From contig NZ_FSRS01000001.1 in the NCBI RefSeq assembly GCF_900142935.1, positions 1,064,001-1,128,000 on the forward strand: 64,000 nt of DNA. The letters are read 5' to 3'. The notes under the pieces are model-generated. The model worked only from the letters and a program-made list of their open reading frames with translations. It ran no database searches and was not told where the DNA came from. A program made the translations under genes and the position numbers. This DNA comes from Rhodovulum sp. ES.010. Its GTDB lineage: Bacteria; Pseudomonadota; Alphaproteobacteria; Rhodobacterales; Rhodobacteraceae. Position 1 is the stretch's first letter, and the number at the start of each line of letters is the position of its first letter. This document shows, one piece after another, positions 8,716 to 17,183 of this stretch.

Positions 8716-9452
8716 TCACGGCACCCACATCTGCGCCTCGGCCACAAGGGTGTGACGCCGCAGGACCGCTTCGGTCACGCGCATCTTCTCGTACGCGTCA
8801 CGCGCGAACCCCGTTTCAAGCGCGCGGCGCAACTCGTTGTCGGCCGCCGCGAGGGCGCGCAGTCGCTCCGCCGGAACGCAAAAGCAGCGCGCCTCCGTCA
8901 CGAGCTGCCAATCCGCCGTCGCGGACCGCCCCGACAGGCAGATCAGTTCGCCCACAAAAACCTTCGGCCCGTAGACATGCAGCCGATACCCCCCCCGATC
9001 GCATTCATCACCTGCCCGTCGGAAACGTACACGAGGTTCCGGGCCCGCGCTCCGGCCCGCAGCAATACCGCCCCCGCCGCCCGCTCCTCCCAGTGCCCGG
9101 CGTCGAGAAACCGGCGCGCCCGATGCGCTTCGAGTCCCGGAAACTGGGTTTCGAGCAGCCGCCGCTCTTCAACGCTGAAGCGGCAGCCGGTGCGCAAAAG
9201 GCAGAGCCGCACCAGCCCGAACACGCTTATCGCGATCCAGCTGACCTGGATCAGCGCCGCAGACAGGTTGAACTGGCTCTGGAGGTCGAACAGAACGCAA
9301 CCGGCGGCCACCATGTTTAGCGCCGGATAGCTGTAGCTATGCCCGCGCAGCAGCCCCGACTGCAGCGCGAAATACGACCCGAGATAGAGCAATACGCCCG
9401 CCGGGCCCACGATGTCTCGAAGATCGTCGAACTCCAGAAGCATCGGCCGCAT
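8716..9452 (-). pseudogene. Membrane protein with cyclic nucleotide-binding domain, frame broken at a G8 tract
   Basis: The N-terminal half (about 9452 down to 8989) has three hydrophobic segments of the small CBU_0592-like type (GPAGVLLYLGSYFALQSG, PALNMVAAGCVLFDLQ, QVSWIAISVFGLVRL), then the start of a cAMP-receptor-like beta roll (AVLLRAGARARNLVYVSDGQVMNAIGG). At a run of eight G on the coding strand (C8 at 8989-8996) the frame is lost and stops at 8943. In the other frame the domain continues in register with YRLHVYGPKVFVGELICLSGRSATA to a stop at 8716. Six or nine G would restore a single protein of about 245 residues. The start is not fixed: ATG at 9452 or 9443, neither with a clear ribosome site. 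It is a pseudogene, a phase-variable gene or a sequencing error. Confidence 0.65.
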
Positions 9453-9611
9453 CCGATGGAGGGTTACGGTGGAAAACGTCGAACCTGCCGACCCGGGCCG
9501 GCACACCCCAGAACCTGCCGCAGAGTAAACCCGATGCGCGGCCCGCACAGGTCGGGAATCCCCCCATGGCGCGAGGCGGACCAGCGCGATTCCTCTTGAA
9601 CCGCTGGCATG

Positions 9612-9945
9612 GCGGGCTTACCTTCTTACGGTCTCGCAAGGGACTATGGCGATAAACGCGCCCGTAATAAGCGGATCGGACCCGGGGGCGGTACCCGGCG
9701 GCTCCACCAAAACTCCCTCATTGGCGGGATCATGGGGCCGAAACAGGATCGACGGACGTCTAAAGGGGTTAGCCTTCGCCCGGTGAGGTACCACCGTTAT
9801 CGGTCCAAGCATGATAGTTGCCAATGACAACCGTGCTCCGGTCGCCGTTGCCGCCTAAGCGGTAACCAGACCGAAAACTCAAGCCCAGTTCCTCTAGCAA
9901 GGGCTGGCGGGGTTCGCAGGCACCTGGCAACAGAAGCCTGCATCT
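9612..9945 (+). ncRNA. ssrA: Transfer-messenger RNA, circularly permuted two-piece type
   Basis: The acceptor piece comes first and ends with CCGGG-GGCGGTA-CCCGG (T arm), CGGCTCC (acceptor 3' strand), A, and CCA at 9707-9709. About 24 bases later the coding piece begins with GGGGCCG at 9734, which pairs with CGGCTCC over seven base pairs, followed by AAACAGGATCGAC as in bacterial tmRNAs. The reading frame from the resume codon GCC at 9820 encodes ANDNRAPVAVAA and ends at TAA 9856-9858; this is the alphaproteobacterial tag style. A hairpin GCAGGC/GCCTGC (9916-9941) closes the 3' part. Outer ends are approximate. tmRNA rescues stalled ribosomes and marks the peptides for ClpXP. Confidence 0.92.
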
Positions 9946-10053
9946 TCATCGAAATTCAGTTCGGCCAGAGTTCCTTGCGGCCGAAATGTCTCTCGTTCAA
10001 CATTTCCCAACTCTCTCCGTGCATAACCGGCCAGGCGCAGAACGGGAGTTTTC

Positions 10054-10479
10054 ATGGATCGCGTCTTACAACTCGAAGACTGGTATCGCAGGGTCTACAT
10101 CGACGGCGACGTGGACGCTGTCGGAGAACTCTTTACCAAGGAAAGCCGCGCGGCGGGCCTGATGGCCGACATGCAGGTGGGCGCCGAGGACATCGCCGCC
10201 TTTGCGATGGCCCTGGTCCATCTCGTCGATACCCCGCGCCTGCACATCGTGAAGGCGGTCGAGGACGGCGACTGGCTGGCCGCCCTGATCGAATGCGAGG
10301 CGGTGCGGCCCTCCGACGGCAAGCCGCTGCGCGTGACCGGCCAACTCATGGCCCGCTACGAGGGCGACAAGATCGTCGAAGCGTATAACAGCTTCGAGTT
10401 CATCGGGTTCTTCGCACAACTGGGCCTTTTGCCCGAAGACAGCGTGGCGATCGGGATGAGCGGTCAGAAGATCGGCTGA
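10054..10479 (+). CDS. NTF2/SnoaL-like protein
   Basis: A 141-residue protein with the cone-shaped NTF2-like pattern: an N-terminal helix LQLEDWYRRVYIDGDVDAVGELF and a C-terminal sheet including GQLMARYEGDKIVEAYNSFEFIGFFAQLGLLPED, as in SnoaL-like polyketide-cyclase-related proteins. Such proteins are small ligand-binding or isomerase folds, and no catalytic pair could be assigned here. ATG at 10054 follows GGGAG. It lies alone between ssrA and the chromate transporter gene. Confidence 0.75.
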   Translation: MDRVLQLEDWYRRVYIDGDVDAVGELFTKESRAAGLMADMQVGAEDIAAFAMALVHLVDTPRLHIVKAVEDGDWLAALIECEAVRPSDGKPLRVTGQLMARYEGDKIVEAYNSFEFIGFFAQLGLLPEDSVAIGMSGQKIG

Positions 10480-10541
10480 GGGCCCGCGCGCCCGGCGTCA
10501 ACGTCATCGCCTTGTCACGGAGCTTTGGCTATGACGGGGGC

Positions 10542-11804
10542 ATGCCAGCGCCCCCCCTCTCAGACCTGTTCCGCGTTTTCGGCCGCATCGGCATTCTGTC
10601 CTTCGGCGGGCCGGCCGCGCAGATCGCCCTGATGCACCGGGAACTTGTCGAGACGCGCGGCTGGCTCGACGAGGGCGGCTTCCTGCGCGCGCTCAGCTTC
10701 TGCATGCTATTGCCTGGACCCGAGGCGATGCAACTGGCGACCTTCGCGGGCTGGCAGCTGCGCGGCGTCGCGGGCGGGCTGATCGCGGGCACACTGTTCG
10801 TACTGCCCGGCGCGGCCATCATCTTTGCGCTGGCCGCCGCCTATGCCGCCTTCGGCGCGGTACCGCTCGCGCAGGCCCTGTTTCTCGGCATCAAGGCCAC
10901 AGTCGTGGTGATCGTGCTCCAGGCGCTGGCGCGGCTCGGCAACAAGGCGCTGAAGACCCCTGCGCGCTGGGGCATCGCGGGGCTGTCCTTTCTCGCGATC
11001 TTCCTGTTCGCCCTGCCCTTTCCCCTGATCATCGCACTTGCCGCCGGCTGGGGCTATGCTGCGGCAACCGGCACGCCTTTGCCCCGCACCGCGGACGTCG
11101 CGCCCCCAAGGACGGGCCGCACCATCGCCCTGTGGGGGGCGCTCTGGCTCGGGCCGGTGGCTCTGCTCGCAGCGGTCGGCGGCGGCCTGCTCGCCCAACT
11201 CGCCACCTTCTTCTCCAAACTGGCCGCGCTCACCTTCGGCGGCGCCTATGCGGTACTGGCCTGGATGGCGCAGGAGGTCGTGACCGACAAGGGCTGGCTA
11301 TCGCCCGAGCAGATGATCGACGCCCTCGGCCTCGCCGAAACGACGCCGGGTCCGCTGATCCTCGTGACGCAATTCGTGGGCTTTCTCGCGGGATACGGCG
11401 CCAGCGGATGGGGCCTGGCCTTCGCTGCGGGCGCCGTCACGCTGTGGGTGACCTTCGTGCCCTGCTTCTTGTGGATCTTCGCCGGCGCGCCCTATGTCGA
11501 TCGGCTCGCGGACTTTCCCCGGCTCTCTGCCGCGCTCGAGGCCATTACCGCGGCCGTGGTCGGCGTGATCCTCAACCTCTCTCTGTGGTTTGCGGCCCAC
11601 GTCCTCTTCGCCGAAGTGGGGGCGCTGCGCGCTGGCCCGATCGACACGATCGCGCCCGTCTGGGCAAGCTTCAAGCCGCGCGCGGCGCTACTCACCGCAC
11701 TGGCGGCACTGATGCTGCTGGGGCTGCGCTGGCCGCTGCCGGGCGTGCTGGCACTGATGGCGGGGGCGGGCGCCGCGCTTGGGTCGGGGGCATTTTTCCT
11801 CTAG
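10542..11804 (+). CDS. chrA: Chromate transporter, bidomain CHR family
   Basis: A 420-residue membrane protein made of two homologous halves. The first starts FRVFGRIGILSFGGPAAQIALMHRELVETRGWL and carries LPGPEAMQLATFAGW; the second repeats the theme with FFSKLAALTFGGAYAVLAWMAQEV and AETTPGPLILVTQFVGFLAGY. Both FGG/PGP signatures mark the long-chain ChrA type, which exports chromate with proton motive force. ATG at 10542 was preferred over an upstream TTG at 10512 because the product then begins directly at the conserved domain. No chrB or other chromate gene is adjacent, so the substrate is inferred from the family alone. Confidence 0.9.
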   Translation: MPAPPLSDLFRVFGRIGILSFGGPAAQIALMHRELVETRGWLDEGGFLRALSFCMLLPGPEAMQLATFAGWQLRGVAGGLIAGTLFVLPGAAIIFALAAAYAAFGAVPLAQALFLGIKATVVVIVLQALARLGNKALKTPARWGIAGLSFLAIFLFALPFPLIIALAAGWGYAAATGTPLPRTADVAPPRTGRTIALWGALWLGPVALLAAVGGGLLAQLATFFSKLAALTFGGAYAVLAWMAQEVVTDKGWLSPEQMIDALGLAETTPGPLILVTQFVGFLAGYGASGWGLAFAAGAVTLWVTFVPCFLWIFAGAPYVDRLADFPRLSAALEAITAAVVGVILNLSLWFAAHVLFAEVGALRAGPIDTIAPVWASFKPRAALLTALAALMLLGLRWPLPGVLALMAGAGAALGSGAFFL

Positions 11805-11867
11805 CCCCTTCCCCTGTTCTTCGAATCCCCTATGCTGGAGCCAATTCAACCTAGGGGCATATGCGCG

Positions 11868-12347
11868 ATGGCCGACAGGATCGACTATGGCAACCTCATG
11901 CATGCCGCGATGCGCGGGCTGATCCGGCAGGTTCTGTCCAAGGTCGCCGCAGAAGGTCTGCCCGGCGAACACCATTTCTTCATCACCTTCGACACCAACG
12001 CGGAAGATGTCGACATCGCCGACTGGCTGCGCGACCGCTATCCCGACGAAATGACCGTCGTCCTGCAGCACTGGTTCGACAATCTCGAAGTGGACGAGGA
12101 CGGGTTCGCGGTGACGCTCAACTTCGGCGACAGCCCCGAGCCGTTGTATATTCCGTTCGACGCGATCCGCACCTTCGTCGATCCCTCGGTGGAGTTCGGG
12201 CTGCGTTTTGAGACGCAGGAGAGCCAAGCGGACGACGACGAAAACGAGAGCGCCGAAAACCAGCATCGCCCCGAGGCCGACGAGGACGCGGAGGCACAGA
12301 CGTCCGGCGAGGCCGAGGTGGTCAGCCTCGACAAGTTCAGAAAATAA
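11868..12347 (+). CDS. sspB: SspB-type ClpXP adaptor (alphaproteobacterial form)
   Basis: A 159-residue protein. Residues 1-115 form the SspB fold (IDYGNLMHAAMRGLIRQVL, GEHHFFITFDT, MTVVLQHWFDNLEVDEDGF, VTLNFGDSPEPLYIPFDAI). An acidic disordered linker follows, then a basic terminal peptide EVVSLDKFRK that matches the ClpX-docking tail of this family. SspB delivers tmRNA-tagged proteins to ClpXP at the inner face of the membrane and cytosol. ATG at 11868 is preceded by AGGGG at ten bases. ssrA, whose tag SspB recognises, is only 2 kb upstream on the same strand. Confidence 0.9.
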   Translation: MADRIDYGNLMHAAMRGLIRQVLSKVAAEGLPGEHHFFITFDTNAEDVDIADWLRDRYPDEMTVVLQHWFDNLEVDEDGFAVTLNFGDSPEPLYIPFDAIRTFVDPSVEFGLRFETQESQADDDENESAENQHRPEADEDAEAQTSGEAEVVSLDKFRK

Positions 12348-12371
12348 CCGCAACGCCGCGCAGCGACGCGG

Positions 12372-12974
12372 ATGTTCGGGTTTCTCAGAAAACAGAAGGA
12401 ACGACAGCCCGACCCGCCCGCCGGCGTCACGGTGATCGCCCGTCTCGCGGCCCATCTCGGCCCCGCCGAACGACGTACGACCTACGAGGTTCCGATGGCC
12501 GCGGCGCTCGGCACCGACGGAGATATCGTCGGCGGCGGCAGCATGGCGAACGAGCGCGGCGAGGCGCTTTTCATCGAGATCGAGGTGCGGTTACGCGAAG
12601 TGACGGAGCGGATGCTTGACCGCCTCGTGCACACGCTCGAGCAGGCCGGCGCGCCGAAAGGATCCTCGTTGTGGGCATCCGACGGCACCGAGCTGCGTCG
12701 GTTCGGCCGGATGGAGGTCGTTGCGCTCGACATCCTCGCCCACGGGCTGCCCGAGGAGGTCTACCGCCGGTTCCACGTACAGGACCTGGTAGACGAGATC
12801 GCGCCGCTGATGGGCGCGGCCGGACGCTACCAGGGGTTGCGGATGCTGCCCGATCGGGGCGTGCTCTATTTCCATGGGCGCGACGCCGCGGCGATGGAGC
12901 GCGCGATCCGCGAGGTCGCGGCCTTCCACCCGCTCTGCCGGAATGCCGCGATCCGCCGCCCGCCGCGGGCGTGA
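12372..12974 (+). CDS. Hypothetical protein (200 aa)
   Basis: Not recognised. A soluble 200-residue protein with a basic start (MFGFLRKQKERQPDPPAG) and a mixed alpha/beta body containing a GDIVGGGSMANERGEALFIEIEV segment and DGTELRRFGRMEVVALDILAHGLPEEVYRRF. No signal peptide, membrane helix or metal motif. It begins 24 bases after sspB and is followed by fumC in the same direction. The body looks like a conserved cytosolic fold rather than a random frame, because hydrophobic and polar residues alternate in clear strands and helices. Confidence 0.6.
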   Translation: MFGFLRKQKERQPDPPAGVTVIARLAAHLGPAERRTTYEVPMAAALGTDGDIVGGGSMANERGEALFIEIEVRLREVTERMLDRLVHTLEQAGAPKGSSLWASDGTELRRFGRMEVVALDILAHGLPEEVYRRFHVQDLVDEIAPLMGAAGRYQGLRMLPDRGVLYFHGRDAAAMERAIREVAAFHPLCRNAAIRRPPRA

Positions 12975-13043
12975 CCACGCGATTGATCTTTCCGTCCAAG
13001 CCGTTAAGACCCGGGGCAAAAGCCAGACAAGGAGAGCGCGCCA

Positions 13044-14438
13044 ATGACCGCCACCCGCACCGAGACCGACAGCTTCGGCCCGCTGGAGGTGCCCGCCGAC
13101 AAGTACTGGGGCGCCCAGACCCAGCGCTCGCTGCTGAACTTCCCGATCGGCTGGGAGAAGCAGCCCGTCGCCATCGTCCGCGCGCTGGGCGTCATCAAGC
13201 AGGCCTGCGCCGAGGCGAACATGGTGCTTGGCACGCTGGACGAGGACCGCGGCCGCGCCATCGTGCAGGCCGCCGGCGAGGTCGTCGAGGGCCGGTTCGA
13301 CGACAACTTCCCGCTGGTGGTCTGGCAGACCGGCTCGGGCACCCAGTCCAACATGAACGCCAACGAGGTAATCGCGAACCGCGCGATCGAGATCCTGTGC
13401 GGGGTGATCGGCTCGAAGGACCCGGTCCATCCGAACGACCACTGCAACATGGGGCAAAGCTCGAACGACACCTTCCCCACCGCGATGCACATCGCCGCCG
13501 CGATGACCGCGCGCGACGTCCTGCTGCCGGGGCTGGAAAAGCTGGCCGCGGGGCTCGAGGCGAAGGCGGAGGCGTTCAAGGACGTCATCAAGATCGGCCG
13601 CACCCATACCCAGGACGCAACCCCGCTGACGCTTGGCCAGGAATTCTCGGGCTATGCGCATCAGGTGCGCCAGGGCATCGCGCGGGTGAAGGCCGCGCTG
13701 CCGGGCATCTACGAACTGGCCCAGGGCGGCACGGCGGTCGGCACCGGGCTGAACACCAGAACGGGCTGGGGCGAGGCGGTAGCGGCCAACATGTCACGGA
13801 TCACCGGCCTGCCCTTCCTGACCGCACCGAACAAGTTCGAGGCTCTGGCCGCGCATGACGCGATGGTGTTCATGTCGGGCGCGCTCGCGACGGTGGCGGG
13901 GTCGTGCTACAAGATCGCCAACGACATCCGGTTCCTCGGTTCGGGCCCGCGCTCGGGCCTCGGCGAGTTGATCCTGCCCGAGAACGAGCCCGGCTCCTCG
14001 ATCATGCCGGGCAAGGTGAACCCGACCCAGGCCGAGGCGCTGACCCAGGTCGCCGCCCACGTCATGGGCAACGATGCCGCGATCAAGTTCGCCGGCTCCC
14101 AAGGTCATTTCGAACTCAACGTCTACAACCCGATGATGGCCTACAACCTGCTGCAGAGCATGCAGCTTCTGGGCGATGCCGCCGACAGCTTCACCGAGCG
14201 GATGCTGAACGGTATCGAGGCGAACGAGCCGCGGATCGAGAAGCTGATGCGGGAATCGCTGATGCTGGTGACCGCGCTGGCGCCCGAGATCGGCTATGAC
14301 AACGCCACCAAGGTCGCCAAGACCGCGCACAGGAACGGCACGACGCTGCGCGAGGAGGCGGTGAAGCTGGGCTTCGTCGACGAGGCCACCTTCGACCGGG
14401 TGGTGCGGCCCGAAGACATGATCGGGCCGAAGGACTGA
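13044..14438 (+). CDS. fumC: Fumarate hydratase, class II
   Basis: A 464-residue cytosolic TCA-cycle enzyme interconverting fumarate and malate. The class II (iron-free, tetrameric) signature [15 protein letters not shown] begins at residue 317. Other family blocks are [29 protein letters not shown] and [20 protein letters not shown]. Length and N-terminus ([26 protein letters not shown]) match FumC closely. ATG at 13044 has AAGGAGAG upstream. Its stop overlaps the start of the next gene by one base (TGATG), followed by another overlap, so fumC leads a three-gene run. Confidence 0.97.
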   Translation: MTATRTETDSFGPLEVPADKYWGAQTQRSLLNFPIGWEKQPVAIVRALGVIKQACAEANMVLGTLDEDRGRAIVQAAGEVVEGRFDDNFPLVVWQTGSGTQSNMNANEVIANRAIEILCGVIGSKDPVHPNDHCNMGQSSNDTFPTAMHIAAAMTARDVLLPGLEKLAAGLEAKAEAFKDVIKIGRTHTQDATPLTLGQEFSGYAHQVRQGIARVKAALPGIYELAQGGTAVGTGLNTRTGWGEAVAANMSRITGLPFLTAPNKFEALAAHDAMVFMSGALATVAGSCYKIANDIRFLGSGPRSGLGELILPENEPGSSIMPGKVNPTQAEALTQVAAHVMGNDAAIKFAGSQGHFELNVYNPMMAYNLLQSMQLLGDAADSFTERMLNGIEANEPRIEKLMRESLMLVTALAPEIGYDNATKVAKTAHRNGTTLREEAVKLGFVDEATFDRVVRPEDMIGPKD

Positions 14439-14620
14439 TGGCGGGCGGCGTCGTCAACCTGCGCGCCGCGCGGAAGGCGAAGGCGCGCGCCGAGAAGCGC
14501 GCCAGGGGTGACGCCAACGCCGCGAAGCACGGCCGGACCCGGGCGCGGAAGGCGGCGGAAGAGGCCGATGCCGCATGCGCCCGCAAGACGCTCGACGCCC
14601 ACAGGCTGGAGGAGGAATGA
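14438..14620 (+). CDS. DUF4169-like small basic protein
   Basis: A 60-residue, very Ala/Arg/Lys-rich protein, [24 protein letters not shown] then a charged helix. The N-terminal VNLRxARKxKxRxEK pattern is that of the DUF4169 family, known only as a conserved small protein next to fumC and a ribbon-helix-helix gene in Rhodobacterales. It overlaps fumC by one base and the next gene by four, so translation is coupled. Its function is unknown; a long charged helix that could bind nucleic acid or another protein is all that can be said. Confidence 0.75.
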   Translation: MAGGVVNLRAARKAKARAEKRARGDANAAKHGRTRARKAAEEADAACARKTLDAHRLEEE

Positions 14621-14832
14621 GCGCCCGCCCGGTCAAGCGGTCGCTGACGCTGAAGGGGCACCGCACCTCGGTCTCGCTCGAGGACGAGTTCTGGGCCGCC
14701 TTCCGCGAGATCGCGGTCGAGCGCGGCATCGCGGTGAACGCGCTGGCCGACGAAATCGACTCAAACCGAGACCTGGAAACCGGCCTTGCCTCGGCGATCC
14801 GCGTCTTCGTCCTGACGCATTACCGCCGCTAG
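14617..14832 (+). CDS. Ribbon-helix-helix domain protein
   Basis: A 71-residue protein. ATG at 14617 overlaps the previous stop (ATGA) and has GGAGGAGG just upstream. KRSLTLKGHRTSVSLEDEFWAAFREIAVERGIAVNALADEID shows the beta strand plus two helices of a ribbon-helix-helix fold of the type annotated as RHH_4 in alphaproteobacteria. These are usually small DNA-binding regulators. The target is unknown. Its tight coupling to fumC and the DUF4169 gene is the only clue. Confidence 0.78.
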   Translation: MSARPVKRSLTLKGHRTSVSLEDEFWAAFREIAVERGIAVNALADEIDSNRDLETGLASAIRVFVLTHYRR

Positions 14833-14949
14833 TACTTGCGTCGGACAAAGCCTTCAAAATGCCGCGCGCCTGTTCAGATGCGCGACCGGCATCGGAATCC
14901 AAACCGAACCTGCCCACCATCGCCGTCGGGGCGCGCCTCCCCCGGGGGC

Positions 14950-15705
14950 TCACCCGAGCGTGGCCAGTCCGGGGAAGGTCTCCAAGAGCCAGTAGCTGAA
15001 CGCGCTGAAAGCGCCGGTCACCAGCGCAAGCCCCACCGCGACAAGAAGCCCGCCCATCACCTTCTCGATCAGTGCCATGTGGCGCTTGAGCCGGTTCATC
15101 ACGCTCATTGCACGCTGGATGAACAGCGCTGCGAGCAGGAAAGGGATGCCCAGCCCGGCGGCGTAGACGGCCAGCAGAACCGTACCGCGCGTGACGTCGG
15201 CCTCGGATGCCGCGAGCGAGAGGATCGCGCCAAGCTGCGGGCCGATGCAGGGCGTCCAGCCGAAGGCGAAGGCGAGGCCGAGGAGATAGGCGCCAAGCGC
15301 CGAACCGCCCCGGTCGCCGGCGTCGAGCCGCGCCTCGCGGTCGAGGATCGGAATGCGAAACACGCCGAGGAAATGCAGCCCGAAGACGATGACGACGACC
15401 CCGGCGATCCGCGCGAACCACTGTTGGTTCTGCAGGAAGAAGGCCCCGAAGGCCGAGGCGGTGAAACCTAGTAACAGGAACACCGTCGACAGCCCAAGCA
15501 CAAAGAACAGCGCCGGCAGCAACGCCGAGCGCCGGAGTCGCGCGCCCGTGCCGGTCAACTCGCCCATGCTGATCCCGCCCATATAGGCGAGGTAAGGCGG
15601 CACGATGGGCAGGACGCAGGGGCTGAGAAAGCTCAGCAGGCCGGCGGCCAGCGCCACCAGCATGGCCGGGATCAGCCCCGCATCGATCAACTCGATTCCG
15701 AACAT
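14950..15705 (-). CDS. ccdA: CcdA-type cytochrome c biogenesis / thiol-disulfide membrane protein
   Basis: A 251-residue protein with six hydrophobic segments and the paired Pro-Cys motifs of the DsbD/CcdA transmembrane domain: LLSFLSPCVLPIVPPYLAYMGG near residue 30 and GWTPCIGPQLGAIL in the fourth segment. It passes reducing equivalents from cytosolic thioredoxin to periplasmic partners for cytochrome c maturation or similar reductions. ATG at 15705 follows AAAGGAG. It converges on the ribbon-helix-helix gene and is divergent from tusA, so it is a single-gene unit. Confidence 0.88.
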   Translation of the reverse strand: MFGIELIDAGLIPAMLVALAAGLLSFLSPCVLPIVPPYLAYMGGISMGELTGTGARLRRSALLPALFFVLGLSTVFLLLGFTASAFGAFFLQNQQWFARIAGVVVIVFGLHFLGVFRIPILDREARLDAGDRGGSALGAYLLGLAFAFGWTPCIGPQLGAILSLAASEADVTRGTVLLAVYAAGLGIPFLLAALFIQRAMSVMNRLKRHMALIEKVMGGLLVAVGLALVTGAFSAFSYWLLETFPGLATLG

Positions 15706-15814
15706 CGCCACTCCTTTCCCTCGGGCGGGCTTAGCCGAAGCCGGGCGTTTCGTCACGCCATGTCCTGTCACAAAGGCGTGGACAAGGGGCCGCATCGAAC
15801 ATAGGCCCGCAGAC

Positions 15815-16042
15815 ATGACGCTCACGATCGAGGTGGACGCGCGGGGACTGCGTTGCCCGCTTCCCGTACTCCGGGCACGCAAGGCGTTGGAGGAGTTGGG
15901 GCCGGGCGGGCTTCTGCGACTCTGGGCCGACGACGCGGTGGCGGTAATCGACGTGCCGCTTTTTTGCCGCGACGCCGGGCACGAGTTCCTCGCGATGGAA
16001 GAGCACGAGGGCGCACAGCTCTACCTGATCCGGCGGGGCTAG
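15815..16042 (+). CDS. tusA: TusA-family sulfurtransferase
   Basis: A 75-residue sulfur carrier of the TusA family. The active cysteine is C14 in DARGLRCPLPVLRARKAL, the family CPxP motif. A second motif, FCRDAGHEFLAMEE, matches the C-terminal half. Such proteins move persulfide sulfur for tRNA thiolation, molybdenum cofactor synthesis or sulfur oxidation; which one cannot be decided. Its TAG stop lies at the junction with an IS630 insertion. The T and A are the IS target dinucleotide and the G is the first base of the element, but the same stop would also exist without the insertion. Confidence 0.88.
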   Translation: MTLTIEVDARGLRCPLPVLRARKALEELGPGGLLRLWADDAVAVIDVPLFCRDAGHEFLAMEEHEGAQLYLIRRG

Positions 16043-16054
16043 AGCGCGTCGCAT

Positions 16055-16663
16055 TTAATCGGCCTCATAGCCGGCCGCCTTGAAGTAGTTGTAGCATTCT
16101 TGGTCTGAGACGAGGTCGCAGACATGGCCGACGGCCGCCCAAAGTTGATCGTAGGTTCGCGCGGCTGCCTTCCTTATGAGCGACTTCAGCTTTGAGAACG
16201 CCATTTCGATGGGGTTCAGGTCCGGGCTGTAAGGCGGCAAGAACAGGAACCAGGTGCCAATCGCACGCAGGGACGCCGCTGCGGCCGGGGCCTTATGGCT
16301 CGACAGGTTGTCGAGAATGACAACGTCGCCTTTGCGCAGCGTCGGCCCCAGCTGGGTTTCGATGTAGAGGGCGAACATCTCGGCGTTCATCGCCCCGTCG
16401 ATGATCCATGGTGCGTCGAGCCGGTCGTGGCGCAGGGCCGCGACGAAGGTCTGGGTGCGCCAATGTCCGAACGGCGCGTGATCGACGAGGCGCTGCCCGA
16501 ACGGGGCCCAGCCGGTCGTCTTGGCCATGTTGGTTTTGACCGAGGTCTCGTCCACAAAGGCCAGCCGGTCCAGATGGTTGGCCATGAAGGGCTGGCGTTT
16601 CGCGATCCAGATGCGCCGCAGATCGGCGACATCCTTGCGCTTCTGCTCAAGCGCCTGCAGGTC
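16055..16663 (-). CDS. IS630 transposase, catalytic part (OrfB, entered by frameshift)
   Basis: The DDE catalytic half. In this frame the sequence continues from the OrfA slip site as DLQALEQKRKDVADLRRIW and includes MANHLDRLAFVDETSVKTNMAKT. The acidic triad lies in LAFVDETS, VVILDNLSSHK and YSPDLNPIEMAFSKLK. It ends ECYNYFKAAGYEAD as in other rhodobacterial IS630 copies. An internal ATG at 16585 lies downstream of the helix-turn-helix region, so full transposase needs a one-base skip at the A6 run (16664-16669) rather than internal initiation. Confidence 0.85.
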   Translation of the reverse strand, partial: DLQALEQKRKDVADLRRIWIAKRQPFMANHLDRLAFVDETSVKTNMAKTTGWAPFGQRLVDHAPFGHWRTQTFVAALRHDRLDAPWIIDGAMNAEMFALYIETQLGPTLRKGDVVILDNLSSHKAPAAAASLRAIGTWFLFLPPYSPDLNPIEMAFSKLKSLIRKAAARTYDQLWAAVGHVCDLVSDQECYNYFKAAGYEAD

Positions 16664-17012
16664 TTTTTTCGTGCGTCAGACCAAGCCCGCGCAGCACCCG
16701 CCAGATCGTGCCGCGATGGACCTCGATGCCATGGGTTTCGGCCAGCTCAACGGCCAATTCATCGAGCGTGATCTCGCCCTTGGCGGCGACGCGGGCTTCG
16801 ATCCAGCCGGTCACGCCCGCAAGCTTGCCGTGCCCGCCGCCATTGCCTTGGGGCCGGGGCTTGAGTGATCCGGTCTCGCGACGCAGTTTGATCAGCTCGT
16901 TCACGAACTTCGGCGATACTCGGAAGTGCCGTGCCGCTTCGCGATGCCCATGACCTTCGTCCACAAACGCGACGACACGCTCGCGTAGCTCTATCGGATG
17001 TGGTTTGCCCAT
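16647..17012 (-). CDS. IS630 transposase, DNA-binding part (OrfA)
   Basis: A 121-residue frame starting MGKPHPIELRERVVAFVDEG and carrying two helix-turn-helix segments (GHREAARHFRVSPKFVNELI, and TLDELAVELAETHGIEVHRGTIWRVLRGLGL) that bind the terminal repeats. It ends LTHEKRPAGA shortly after a GAAAAAAG stretch. A +1 shift there gives the family continuation LTHEK(K)DLQ and fuses it to the catalytic part. The A-run is the expected programmed-frameshift site. A small indel in one copy is the alternative. Confidence 0.85.
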   Translation of the reverse strand: MGKPHPIELRERVVAFVDEGHGHREAARHFRVSPKFVNELIKLRRETGSLKPRPQGNGGGHGKLAGVTGWIEARVAAKGEITLDELAVELAETHGIEVHRGTIWRVLRGLGLTHEKRPAGA

Positions 17013-17183
17013 CTATGACCCCCATATCTACCTCAAAGAGACGGAATCACATCACGGCCAATCTGGGAATCCTGAATCCGAAAGCCGGCGACACGCTCTA
17101 GCTCCGGCGCGGCCTGAACGCCACGAGGGGCAACGCCCCCGAAACGCCGCGCGGCCGGGGGGCTTGCTTTCGCCGGGCCACCA

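Larger units (their letters stand above)
16042..17098. mobile_element. IS630-family insertion sequence
   Basis: Imperfect terminal inverted repeats, GAGCGCGTCGC at 16042-16052 and GCGACACGCTC at 17088-17098 (10 of 11 matching), enclose a two-frame transposase on the minus strand. Both ends are flanked by TA (16040-16041 and 17099-17100), the target duplication typical of IS630. Length is 1057 bp. The element sits between tusA and rne and interrupts neither. The ends and both transposase parts look intact, so it may still be active. Confidence 0.92.

Noticed and set aside
9618..9830. A 70-codon open frame on the minus strand containing EPPGTAPGSDPLITGAF
   Set aside because: It is the antisense of the tmRNA acceptor piece. 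The RNA evidence (CCA end, acceptor pairing, tag) is much stronger than any protein evidence.
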